Shown: piece after piece, positions 1 to 7,867 of the stretch | How positions within the stretch are numbered: the first letter of the stretch is position 1 | Layout: the number at the start of each line of letters is the position of its first letter | Origin: Streptomyces tanashiensis | GTDB taxonomy: Bacteria > Actinomycetota > Actinomycetes > Streptomycetales > Streptomycetaceae | Assembly: GCF_014648895.1 (NCBI RefSeq) | Contig: NZ_BMRZ01000017.1 | Span: 124,001 to 188,000 of the forward strand | Length of the DNA: 64,000 nt | Direction of reading: 5' to 3' | Position numbers and translations under genes: made by a program | The notes under the pieces: model-generated | Seen by the model: only the letters and a program-made list of their open reading frames with translations | Database searches by the model: none | Told to the model about the DNA's origin: nothing

Positions 1-182
1 AGCTGCGGCGGCACCCCGGCTTCCGGGGGCCCGCGTACGTGGAGCTCGCGGCGCTGATCGCCGTGGACGGCCGGCTCGACCCCCGGATCGTGCAGGAGGC
101 GGCCGCGTCCGGCCGGTACGACCAGCAGGACGTGAAGAAGGTCTGGCACTGCCTGGCCCGCTTCGGCGCCCCCGCCGGCTGA
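1..182 (+). CDS. C-terminal end of an unknown protein (partial)
   Basis: Only the last 59 or so codons are inside the window; the open frame runs from base 3 to a TGA at 180-182. The visible peptide contains LAALIAVDGRLDP and ends in ARFGAPAG. It looks helical and shows no motif I recognise, so no function is assigned. The next gene starts 84 bases later on the same strand, but a TetR-like operator lies between them, so they are probably separate units. Confidence 0.6.
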   Translation, partial: LRRHPGFRGPAYVELAALIAVDGRLDPRIVQEAAASGRYDQQDVKKVWHCLARFGAPAG

Positions 183-191
183 TCCATTGTC

Positions 192-213
192 GTATCGGAT
201 ACATCTCTGTATC
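192..213. promoter_or_regulatory. TetR-type operator candidate in front of the aldolase-like gene
   Basis: Bases 198-213 read GATACATCTCTGTATC, a perfect inverted repeat with 6-base arms (GATACA / TGTATC). It overlaps a second one, GTATC-G-GATAC, at 192-202. The position 50-75 bases before the ATG at 266 fits a promoter. The nearest candidate regulator is the TetR gene at 1036-1698, which converges on the aldolase gene; that pairing is inference. Confidence 0.5.
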
Positions 214-265
214 TTTTGGCGCGCCGAGCCCCACCTCCGCCCCCTCCGCTCATCGAGGAGCCGCC

Positions 266-1072
266 ATGAGCACCGTGCCGCCCGCTCTCGCCGCCGCCGT
301 CGGGCCGCTGCCCGAAGGCGCGATCGTGCCGCTGCCGCCCACCTTCGAGTCCGTCGAGGAGGAACGCCGCCACCGCAAGGAGCAGCTGGCCGCCGGGTTC
401 CGGATCTTCGGGAGGTTCGGCTTCTCGGAGGGCGTCGCCGGGCACATCACCGTCCGCGACCCCGGCGACCCGAACGCCTTCTGGGTCAACCCGTTCGGCA
501 TGAGCTTCACCCAGATCAAGGCCTCGGACCTGATCCTGGTGGACCACGAGGGGAACGTCCTCGAAGGACGCCGGCCGGTGAACCGGGCCGCGTTCGTCAT
601 CCACTCGCGGGTCCACGCCGCCCGCCCCGACGCGGTCGCCGCCGCGCACTCGCACTCCTTGCACGGCAAGGCCTTCTCCAGCCTCGGCATCCCGCTCGAC
701 CCGATCACGCAGGACGCCTGCGCGTTCTTCGAGGACCACGGGATCTACGACGACTACCGGGGCGTGGTGAACGAGACGGAGGAGGGCGAGCGGGTCGCCA
801 AGGCCCTCGGCGACTTCAAGGCGGTCATCCTCAAGAACCACGGGCTGCTCACGGTCGGCCACTCCGTCGCCGAGGCCGTGTGGTGGTTCGTCACCATGGA
901 GCGCTCCTGCCAGGCGCAGCTCCTCGCGATGGCGGCGGGCACCCCGCAGCTCATCGACCGGGAGACGGCCCTGCTCACCCGGGGACAGATCGGCGGGCAC
1001 CTGGCCGGCTGGTTCCAGGCGCGCCCGCTGTGGGATCAGATCACCGCGTCCGACCCCGACCTGTTCGACTGA
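266..1072 (+). CDS. class II aldolase/adducin family protein
   Basis: The 268-residue protein has the class II aldolase/adducin fold. Visible features are a GHITVRDP segment near residue 60, the metal-binding HSHS near residues 128-131 in the context AVAAAHSHSLHGKAF, and a later KNHGLLTVG segment. Known relatives are zinc-dependent aldolases acting on small sugar phosphates, or decarboxylase-like enzymes; the substrate cannot be read from sequence. The ATG is preceded by GAGGAG at 255-260, which fixes the start. Its last 37 bases overlap the 3' end of the convergent TetR gene. The palindromes at 192-213 suggest repression by a TetR protein. Confidence 0.88.
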   Translation: MSTVPPALAAAVGPLPEGAIVPLPPTFESVEEERRHRKEQLAAGFRIFGRFGFSEGVAGHITVRDPGDPNAFWVNPFGMSFTQIKASDLILVDHEGNVLEGRRPVNRAAFVIHSRVHAARPDAVAAAHSHSLHGKAFSSLGIPLDPITQDACAFFEDHGIYDDYRGVVNETEEGERVAKALGDFKAVILKNHGLLTVGHSVAEAVWWFVTMERSCQAQLLAMAAGTPQLIDRETALLTRGQIGGHLAGWFQARPLWDQITASDPDLFD

Positions 1073-1698
1073 CCCGCGGGTCCCCGACCGGGGACCTCGC
1101 GCGTCGTCGCCTCCAGGAGCGGGGCGAGGAACTGCCGTTCCAGGGTGCCGGGCGGCAGCTCGGCCGGCTCGACGTAGCTCTGCGCGAGTCCGCCCTCGCG
1201 CAGAGCGATGAGGAGGCGCGCGAACCGGTCGGCCTCCACGGTCAGTTCGCGTCCGGCCCGGCGCAGGACGAGGGTGAGGCCACGGGCGATCTCGGTCCGC
1301 AGCCGCTCGTCGTGGCGCGCGAGGACCCAGGCGGCCTGCGGGTCACGGATGGCGTGCAGGGTGAACTCGGTGGTGACGAGGTACCAGTCCCGCTCGTCCG
1401 GTTCGACCCGGCCGGCGAGCTCCGCGAGCCGCGTGAGGGTGTACTCCTCGGGGGTCAGCGCGTCGATGGACTCGGCGAGGCGCCGAACCGTCCGCTCGCT
1501 GTGCTCGTCGAAGAGGGCGAGGAAGAGCTCCTCCTTGCTCGCGAAGTTCGAGTAGTACGCCCCGCGCGTGTAGCCGGCGCGCTCGCAGATCTGCTCGATG
1601 GTCGTCGCGTGGAAGCCGTGCTCGGCGAAGGTTTCCAGGGCTGCCTTCAGGAGCGCCGCGCGGGTGCGGGGCCGTCGCCTGGTGACACCTTTCGGCAC
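1036..1698 (-). CDS. TetR/AcrR family transcriptional regulator
   Basis: The 220-residue protein begins with a classic TetR helix-turn-helix at about residues 10-55 (ALETFAEHGFHATTIEQICERAGYTRGAYYSNF). The rest is a helical ligand-binding domain. I chose the GTG at 1698 because GAGGAGG lies about 8 bases upstream; the open frame extends further but without another good ribosome site. The gene converges on the aldolase-like gene and is divergent from the FHA-ABC transporter, so it could regulate either. The perfect GATACA-N4-TGTATC site near base 200 makes the aldolase gene the better guess. Confidence 0.88.
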   Translation of the reverse strand: MPKGVTRRRPRTRAALLKAALETFAEHGFHATTIEQICERAGYTRGAYYSNFASKEELFLALFDEHSERTVRRLAESIDALTPEEYTLTRLAELAGRVEPDERDWYLVTTEFTLHAIRDPQAAWVLARHDERLRTEIARGLTLVLRRAGRELTVEADRFARLLIALREGGLAQSYVEPAELPPGTLERQFLAPLLEATTREVPGRGPAGQSNRSGSDAVI

Positions 1699-1731
1699 GG
1701 GTGCGTCCTCCTCGTTCGGGCCGCTCGCGCG

Positions 1732-1758
1732 GCGGACGCCCACCTTACCGGCGTCCGC
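1732..1758. promoter_or_regulatory. inverted repeat in the TetR/FHA-ABC divergent region
   Basis: A perfect inverted repeat, GCGGACGCC at 1732-1740 and GGCGTCCGC at 1750-1758, is separated by CACCTTACC. It sits in the 100-base region between the divergent TetR gene (start 1698) and FHA-ABC gene (start 1799). It may be an operator or a leader hairpin; nothing here distinguishes the two. Confidence 0.35.
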
Positions 1759-1798
1759 TTCCCGGGCGGCGAGGTGCGCCCGCGGATAAAATTCACGC

Positions 1799-4633
1799 AT
1801 GGCAGAGCGGCCCGTAGTGCCCGCGGCGCCCGATCTGGTCCTCGAGATCGACGGGGACGCGATGCTCATGACCCCGAGCCGCGTCTATCGCATCGGGCGC
1901 GACCCCAGCAGCGACATCGTGCTCGCGGACGCCCGGGCGTCCTGGCACCACGCGGTGCTCAGCGCCGGCGGCGGCCACTGGACCCTGGTGGACGAGGGCA
2001 GTACGAACGGCACGTTCGCGGACGGCCTGCGGGTCGCCCGGCCACGCGAGGTCGGTCCGGGGACGGTCGTGCGGTTCGGGCATCCGGCCGACGGGCCGCG
2101 CGCGGTCCTCTCGACCGGGGCCCCGGCCCGGCCGCCGGATCCGGCACCCGCCGCGGAGGCCGTCGCCGCCGGTCCACCGGCGGAGGCCGAGGCCGAGCCC
2201 GCACCCGCACCCGCACCCGCCGATGCCCCACCCACACCTGCCGGGCCGGCCGCCGGCGCACGACCCACACCTGCCGGGCCGGCCACCGACGCGCCACCCA
2301 CGCCCGCCGGACCGCCCGCCGACGCCGAACCCACACCCGCCGGACCGCCCGCCGACGCCGAACCGGCGCCCGCCGGACCGCCCGCCGAGCCCGAGCCCGC
2401 GCCCGCACCCAAGGGCCCCCCGGCCGACGCCGCGCCCGTCCCCGCCTCCGTACACCTGCCGAAGGCGCCGCTGCCCGAGGCCCCGGGGCCCGACACACCG
2501 GTGCCCGAACCCCCACCCCCCGTGGAGCCCCCGCCCGGGACGCCTCGGCCGGAGGCCCCCCGACCCGGGACTCCGGAGCCCGAGGCCCCCCGGCCCGAGG
2601 CCCTCCGGCCGCCCTCCGTCTCGCATCCCGCCGCGACGGGCACCTTCCGGCAGCCGACCTCCGTGCGGCCGCTGCCTGCCCACAGCATCCGGATCGGGCG
2701 CGCCCCCGACAACGACGTGATCGTCGCCGACCTGGTCGTCTCCCGGCGGCACGCCGAGCTCCGCGCCCACCCCGACGGCACCTACTGGATCCACGACCTC
2801 GGCAGCCACAACGGCACCTTCCTCAACGGCGCCCCCGTCGTGGACGCCCGGGTGACGGCGGAGGACATCGTCGGCATCGGCCGGAGCGCGTTCTGCCTGA
2901 TCGGCGGGAAGCTCGTCGAGTTCACCGACACCGGCGAGGTCTCCCTCGACGTCCGGTCGCTCGCGGTGACCGTCGACCACGGGCACAAGACCCTGCTCGA
3001 CGAGGTGTCGTTCCCGGTGGGCCAGAAGTGCCTGCTCGCGGTCGTGGGACCGTCCGGGGCCGGGAAGTCGACGCTCCTGGGCGCGCTCACCGGTCAGCGC
3101 CCGGCCGACCGGGGCACGGTGCTCTACGACGGCCGTGACCTCTACCGGGACTACGCCGAACTGCGCCAGCGCATCGGGCTCGTCCCGCAGGACGACATCC
3201 TGCACCTCCAGCTGACCGTCCGCAGGGCCCTCGGCTACGCAGCCGAGCTCCGTTTCCCCGAGGACACCGTGGCGGCCGAGCGGCGGGCCCGGGTCGACGA
3301 GGTGATCCGGGAGCTCGGGCTCGTGGAGCGCGCGGAGCAGCCGATCCACAGCCTCTCCGGCGGCCAGCGCAAGCGGGTGAGCGTCGCCCTCGAACTGCTC
3401 ACCAAGCCGTCCCTGCTCTTCCTGGACGAGCCGACCTCCGGTCTCGACCCGGGCATGGACCGCTCCGTGATGCACATGCTGCGCGGGCTCGCGGACGACG
3501 GCCGCACGGTCGTCGTGGTCACGCACAGCGTGCTCAGCCTCGACGTGTGCGACCGGCTGCTCGTCCTCGCGCCGGGCGGCCGGGTCGCGTACTACGGGCC
3601 GCCCGCCGACACCCTGGGCTTCTTCGGCTTCGAGCAGTGGCCCGAGGCCTTCGAGGCCTTCGAGAACGACCGGGACCGCGACTGGGCCGGGCAGTACCGG
3701 TCCTCCCGTTTCCACCGCCGGTACATCGCGGACGCGACGGCCCGCCCCGACGTCCCGGTGCCCGCCGCCGGCCGGACGGGCCCGGAGCCGGGCCCGGAGC
3801 CGGCGCCGCCGCCGAAGGCACAGAGCTGGGGCTCCCAGCTGCGGACGCTCGTACGCCGGTACGCGGCGGCGCTCGCCGCCGACCGGACCTTCCTCGCCAT
3901 CATGATCGCCCTGCCGTTCGTGATGGGCGCGATGGCCCGGGCCCTGTCCGAGGGCAGCCTCAACCCCGAGTCGACGCTGAACGTGCTGCTCATCCTCTGC
4001 GTGGGCGGGGTGCTCACGGGCGCCGCGAACGCCGTGCGCGAACTGGTCAAGGAGCGCACGATCTACCGCCGGGAGAGAGCCGTCGGCCTCTCCCGCTCCG
4101 CCTACCTCGCCTCCAAGGTGGTGGTCCTCGGTCTGATCACGGTCGTGCAGGCGGTGGTCCTGACCCTGGTGGCCCTGATCGGCGTGCCGCTCAACGTGCC
4201 CGGTGGCAAGGGCGTCCTGATGCCTCCGCTCGTGGAGATCACCCTCGCGGTCGCGCTCCTCGCCTTCACCGCGATGATGCTCGGTCTGCTGGTGTCCGCG
4301 CTGGTCCGCAAGGAGGAGGTGACGATGCCGCTGCTCGTCCTCCTCGCGATCGTGCAGGTGGTGTTCTGCGGGGCGCTCCTGAAGGTGCGCGGCACGCCCG
4401 TCCTGGAGCAGCTGGCCTGGCTCGTGCCCTCGCGGTGGGCGTTCGCGGCGATGGGCGCGACGATCGACATCGGGAAGACCGCGCCGAGCGAGAAGACCGC
4501 CGATCCCCTGATGCGGCACACGGCGGAGGTCTGGCTGTTCGACATGGGCATGATGGTGGTGCTCTGTCTGGCCCTCGGTCTGGCCGTGGCGCGGCTGCTG
4601 CGCCGCCACGAGCCGGTCGTCATGCGGAGGTAG
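1799..4633 (+). CDS. double-FHA domain ABC transporter (ATPase and permease fused)
   Basis: The 944-residue protein holds, in order: FHA domain 1 (about 20-95, RIGRDPSSDIV and STNGTF); a Pro/Ala-rich linker of about 170 residues with tandem PAGPPADAE-like repeats; FHA domain 2 (about 295-370, RIGRAPDNDVIV, SRRH, SHNGTF); an ABC ATPase with Walker A GPSGAGKST, signature LSGGQRKR and Walker B LLFLDEPTSGLD; and an ABC2-type membrane domain with about six helices from residue 690. FHA domains bind phosphothreonine, so transport is probably controlled by phosphorylation. Mycobacterium Rv1747 has this architecture and is a substrate of the adjacent kinase PknF; here a Ser/Thr kinase lies two genes downstream. 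The transported substrate is unknown. Confidence 0.93.
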   Translation: MAERPVVPAAPDLVLEIDGDAMLMTPSRVYRIGRDPSSDIVLADARASWHHAVLSAGGGHWTLVDEGSTNGTFADGLRVARPREVGPGTVVRFGHPADGPRAVLSTGAPARPPDPAPAAEAVAAGPPAEAEAEPAPAPAPADAPPTPAGPAAGARPTPAGPATDAPPTPAGPPADAEPTPAGPPADAEPAPAGPPAEPEPAPAPKGPPADAAPVPASVHLPKAPLPEAPGPDTPVPEPPPPVEPPPGTPRPEAPRPGTPEPEAPRPEALRPPSVSHPAATGTFRQPTSVRPLPAHSIRIGRAPDNDVIVADLVVSRRHAELRAHPDGTYWIHDLGSHNGTFLNGAPVVDARVTAEDIVGIGRSAFCLIGGKLVEFTDTGEVSLDVRSLAVTVDHGHKTLLDEVSFPVGQKCLLAVVGPSGAGKSTLLGALTGQRPADRGTVLYDGRDLYRDYAELRQRIGLVPQDDILHLQLTVRRALGYAAELRFPEDTVAAERRARVDEVIRELGLVERAEQPIHSLSGGQRKRVSVALELLTKPSLLFLDEPTSGLDPGMDRSVMHMLRGLADDGRTVVVVTHSVLSLDVCDRLLVLAPGGRVAYYGPPADTLGFFGFEQWPEAFEAFENDRDRDWAGQYRSSRFHRRYIADATARPDVPVPAAGRTGPEPGPEPAPPPKAQSWGSQLRTLVRRYAAALAADRTFLAIMIALPFVMGAMARALSEGSLNPESTLNVLLILCVGGVLTGAANAVRELVKERTIYRRERAVGLSRSAYLASKVVVLGLITVVQAVVLTLVALIGVPLNVPGGKGVLMPPLVEITLAVALLAFTAMMLGLLVSALVRKEEVTMPLLVLLAIVQVVFCGALLKVRGTPVLEQLAWLVPSRWAFAAMGATIDIGKTAPSEKTADPLMRHTAEVWLFDMGMMVVLCLALGLAVARLLRRHEPVVMRR

Positions 4634-4678
4634 GCCGATGAGTGCAGTCCTCGGAGGTCCCGTGGCGGAGGTGAGCGC

Positions 4679-5353
4679 GTGAGCGTCCCCGTACCCGAGT
4701 ACGTACCGGACTTCCGGCCCACCCATGTGGTGCCGCGCTCCGGTCTCTCCGCCTGGGAGGGTCCCGATCCGGGGCTGCCCACGACGCCGCTGGACGCCTT
4801 CCTGCCGGTACGGCTCACGGAGCGGACCGGTGACTGGGGGCGGGTGCTGTGCTCCAACGGCTGGACCGCGTGGGTCGACGCGCGCCTGCTGGTGGGCGTG
4901 CCGGAGGATCCTCCGGCGGCGGGCCGTCCTACGGCCAGGACCGCCGATCCCCGGCCGCTCATCGCCCGCGCCGAGGACGCGCTCGGCCGGTACCGGCGGG
5001 CGGCGGAGGAGCTGGGCGCGGGCCGGCTCGACGGGGAGGGTTTCCGGTCGCGGACGCGGGGCCTGCGGGTCGGGATGGTCGTCGACGGGGAATCCGTGTG
5101 GCTGTACGACGCGGAGCACGAGCGCTGGGTGTACTGCGACGGCGTCGGGCTGAGTACGTACGCGGCCTCGGCGGCTCCTTCGGCCGCCGCCCCCGCGCCC
5201 GAGCCCGCCCGGTCCGCCGAGGAACCCGCGGCGGCGGCGCCGCCCGGGTACGAGCCGACGCAGGTCGTGCCCCAGGTGGATGCCGCGGCGGCGGCCGGGC
5301 CGCCGCCGACGCGGGTCGTGGGGCCGGACGGCCCGGAGGGTGAGGAGCCATGA
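4679..5353 (+). CDS. SH3-like domain protein of the FHA-ABC/kinase operon
   Basis: The 224-residue protein has an N-terminal part (about residues 35-75, FLPVRLTERTGDWGRVLCSNGWTAWVDARLL) that looks like a bacterial SH3 or GW module. A helical middle segment and a second beta-rich piece (VGMVVDGESVWLYDAEHERWVYCDG) follow, then an Ala/Pro-rich tail. I see no signal peptide or membrane helix. The GTG start is set by GGAGGT at 4667-4672. Its stop overlaps the kinase start by four bases (ATGA), so the two are translated together. It may be an adaptor or kinase substrate; this is inference from position. Confidence 0.75.
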   Translation: MSVPVPEYVPDFRPTHVVPRSGLSAWEGPDPGLPTTPLDAFLPVRLTERTGDWGRVLCSNGWTAWVDARLLVGVPEDPPAAGRPTARTADPRPLIARAEDALGRYRRAAEELGAGRLDGEGFRSRTRGLRVGMVVDGESVWLYDAEHERWVYCDGVGLSTYAASAAPSAAAPAPEPARSAEEPAAAAPPGYEPTQVVPQVDAAAAAGPPPTRVVGPDGPEGEEP

Positions 5354-6342
5354 CCGTCGGCGGAGCGCACGGGGACCCGGAGATCCCGGCGGGCCGGCCC
5401 TCGGGGCTGCTCGGCAAGGAGATCGCGGGCTACCGGGTGGAGGGGGAGATCGGGCGCGGTGGCATGGCGGTCGTGTACCGGGCGCGGGACCTGCGCCTCG
5501 ACCGGACGGTGGCGCTGAAGCTGCTGGCCCCCGAGCTGGCCCGCAACGACACCTTCCGCAGACGCTTCGCGCACGAGTCGCGCGTCGCCGCCGCGATCGA
5601 CCATCCGCACATCGTGCCGGTCTTCGAGGCGGGCGAGACGGAGGGCGTGCTGTACATCGCCATGCGGTACGTGGCGGGGCGGGACCTCGCGGCCCTGCTC
5701 GACCGCGAGGGGCCGCTGCCGCCGGTGAAGGCGGGCCGGATCGCGGTCCAGGTGGCCTCGGCGCTGGACGCGGCGCACGCGCACGACCTGGTGCACCGGG
5801 ACGTGAAGCCCGGCAACATCCTGGTGGCGGAGGGCACCGACGGCGACCACCCGGAGCACGTCTATCTGACCGACTTCGGGCTGACGAAGAAGTCGCTCTC
5901 GCTCACGGGGTTCACGACGGTGGGCGAGTTCGTCGGGACGCTGGACTACGTGGCGCCCGAGCAGATCTCGGGCAAGCCGGTGGACGGCCGGTGCGACGTC
6001 TACAGCCTGGCGTGCGTGGTCTTCGAGACCCTGGTGGGGGCGCCGCCGTTCCGCCGGGACTCCGACTGGGCGGTGCTGTGGGCGCAGCAGTACGATCCTC
6101 CGCCCCCGCTCTCGGAGGTGCGGCCGGGGCTGCCGGAGGCGGCGGACGCGGTGTTCGCCAGGGCGCTGGCGAAGACGCCCGAGGAGCGGTACGGGACGTG
6201 CCTGGAGTTCGTCGCCGAGCTGCGTGCCGTCCTGACCGGCAGCGGCGGCGGGCCGGTGGTGTCTCCGAGGCCGCGTGAGCTCGGCGCGCCGCCCGCCCCG
6301 CCCGCGTGGGCGCGGCCGGTCTTCCGGGAGCTGCCGGACTAG
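5350..6342 (+). CDS. soluble serine/threonine protein kinase
   Basis: This 330-residue protein is almost only a Hanks-type kinase domain. Visible are the glycine loop IGRGGMAVVYRARD, the lysine of VALKLL, the catalytic loop HRDVKPGN, DFG in DFGLTKK, and the APE-like GTLDYVAPEQ. After residue 290 there is only a short proline-rich tail, with no membrane helix and no PASTA repeats, so it is cytosolic, unlike most actinobacterial kinases. The ATGA overlap with the preceding gene shows operon membership. The likely targets are threonines recognised by the FHA domains of the transporter encoded upstream, by analogy with PknF and Rv1747. Confidence 0.95.
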   Translation: MTVGGAHGDPEIPAGRPSGLLGKEIAGYRVEGEIGRGGMAVVYRARDLRLDRTVALKLLAPELARNDTFRRRFAHESRVAAAIDHPHIVPVFEAGETEGVLYIAMRYVAGRDLAALLDREGPLPPVKAGRIAVQVASALDAAHAHDLVHRDVKPGNILVAEGTDGDHPEHVYLTDFGLTKKSLSLTGFTTVGEFVGTLDYVAPEQISGKPVDGRCDVYSLACVVFETLVGAPPFRRDSDWAVLWAQQYDPPPPLSEVRPGLPEAADAVFARALAKTPEERYGTCLEFVAELRAVLTGSGGGPVVSPRPRELGAPPAPPAWARPVFRELPD

Positions 6343-6394
6343 TCCCGTTCGGGGGTCGCGGCTCGGAGCCCGGTCCGCCGCCGGGCCCGCCGGT

Positions 6395-7753
6395 CTACGG
6401 GACGGGCGGCTGGGCGGTCCCCGGTCGCTCGGGCGCCGGGGCCGGTCCGACCTCGCCCTTGCGGTGGACGCGGGAGGCGAGGAGGCCGCCGAGGAAGCCG
6501 AGGACCAGGCCCCAGAGCAGCGCGAAGCCGGCCGTCTTCCAGACGTGCGGGCGGAGCAGCACCTCTCCGCCGAGGGAGGCGAGGTCGCCGATGCCGAGGA
6601 TCGAGAGGCCGAAGCGCGCCTCGACCAGGGTGAGCGGCGCGGCGACCAGCATGGTGAGTGCGAAGGCGACTCCCAGGTGCAGGGAGTGCTGCCAGGGCGA
6701 GATCCGGGCCGGGGAGCGGACGGCCGCCACGAAGGCGGCGGCGAGCACCAGGACGGCGGCGACGGGCAGCAGCCACCACGCGCGCGCGTCCTGCGCGGCG
6801 AGCGAGGACAGGTCGACGGTCGAGAGGTCCGCGCTGTCGCCGTTCTCCCGCAGGACGGCGTCGAGGATCTGCGGCATGGGCAGGCCGAAGGGACCTTCCG
6901 CCTTGCCCTCCCAGGAGCCGCCGATGCCCACGCCGAGGGCGAGCCAGGTGATGTTGGGGAGCCCGAGGAGGAGGACGGCGAGGGTGCTCGCGGCGTGCCC
7001 CTTGGTCGCCGCGACGACGATCCCGATGACCAGGCCCACGACGACGTACGCGAGGAGCAGCAGGAGCATCGCGAAGGCCGCCGGCCGCACGGGTTCCTGG
7101 TAGCGGACGAGCCGGGCCGGGAGGGGGGTTCCGCGGGAGACGAGGAGGGCGATGACGAGCACGCCGAGGATCCACAGGAGCCCGTAGAAGAGTGTGGGGC
7201 CGAGGTCGGTGCGGAAACCGACGGTCGGGTTCGTGGCGTCGAGGAGTTCTCCGAAGATGTCCATCAGCGACCCCTCGGACTCGCCGCCGCCGAGGGTGAG
7301 GGGGAAGTCGTGGCGGGCGAGGCCGGAGAGGCAGGCGAGGGCGACCAGCCAGAGCACGACGACGCTCGCCGCACGGATCAGGAGTTCGCGGGTGCCGGCC
7401 ACCGCGTGGTGGCGCAGCGGGCGCAGGAAGCAGAAGCCGGTGACCAGTGCGCCCACCAGGGTGACGGTGAGCGGCATGGCGGTCAGTTCGGCCTGGGTGC
7501 CGGCGAGGGAGCCCGCGTCGCCGGAGAGTTCGACCGTGCCGCCCGAGGCCATGACGACGACCGCGGCGAGGACGGCGGTGAAGCCGCCGGGCAGGTCGGC
7601 GGCGCCCGCGGCCCAGAGGCCGAGCCCGGCGACGACGCCCATGGCCACGAACCCGGCGACCACGGCGGCCAGGGCCTGGAGGACGACGCGTGCGTAGTGC
7701 CCGGTCGGGGTCGCGGGTGATCCTGCGGAGGTGGGGAGCCGACTGCTCGTCAC
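6395..7753 (-). CDS. streptophobe-like polytopic membrane protein
   Basis: The 452-residue protein has about ten to twelve hydrophobic segments, for example VVLQALAAVVAGFVAMGVVAG near the start and LLWGLVLGFLGGLLASRV near the end. Length and composition match the Streptomyces family that databases call streptophobe; its biochemical role is not known. GTG codons at 7753 and 7762 are both possible starts and neither has a strong ribosome site. The gene is convergent with the kinase gene and divergent from the DUF6777 gene, a neighbourhood that suggests one envelope signalling module. Confidence 0.8.
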   Translation of the reverse strand: MTSSRLPTSAGSPATPTGHYARVVLQALAAVVAGFVAMGVVAGLGLWAAGAADLPGGFTAVLAAVVVMASGGTVELSGDAGSLAGTQAELTAMPLTVTLVGALVTGFCFLRPLRHHAVAGTRELLIRAASVVVLWLVALACLSGLARHDFPLTLGGGESEGSLMDIFGELLDATNPTVGFRTDLGPTLFYGLLWILGVLVIALLVSRGTPLPARLVRYQEPVRPAAFAMLLLLLAYVVVGLVIGIVVAATKGHAASTLAVLLLGLPNITWLALGVGIGGSWEGKAEGPFGLPMPQILDAVLRENGDSADLSTVDLSSLAAQDARAWWLLPVAAVLVLAAAFVAAVRSPARISPWQHSLHLGVAFALTMLVAAPLTLVEARFGLSILGIGDLASLGGEVLLRPHVWKTAGFALLWGLVLGFLGGLLASRVHRKGEVGPAPAPERPGTAQPPVP

Positions 7754-7781
7754 GCTGCCCACGCTAGTACCGGTGGCGGGG

Positions 7782-7816
7782 GTCCGCTTGCGGACGGGAG
7801 GCTTCCGCTTGCGGGC
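7782..7816. promoter_or_regulatory. two near-palindromic TCCGCTTGCGG repeats in a divergent promoter
   Basis: TCCGCTTGCGG occurs at 7783-7793 and again at 7804-7814. The first copy is embedded in the perfect palindrome GTCCGCTTGCGGAC (7782-7795). The copies are 21 bases apart, two helical turns. They lie between the streptophobe-like gene and the DUF6777 gene, where a dimeric regulator could control both. No regulator gene is adjacent. Confidence 0.45.
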
Positions 7817-7867
7817 GCGCACCGTTCGGCGCACACAATGGGCGCGGAACGGAAGAAAGGGAAAAAT

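Noticed and set aside
2165..2630. Repeats in the FHA linker as a mobile or minisatellite element
   Set aside because: They are in frame, imperfect and part of a proline-rich linker, so they are better explained as protein sequence.
1793..5119. Very long reverse-strand open frame opposite the FHA-ABC transporter
   Set aside because: It is a GC-rich shadow of a gene with clear domains. Its translation is a His/Gly/Arg-rich low-complexity string with no motif.
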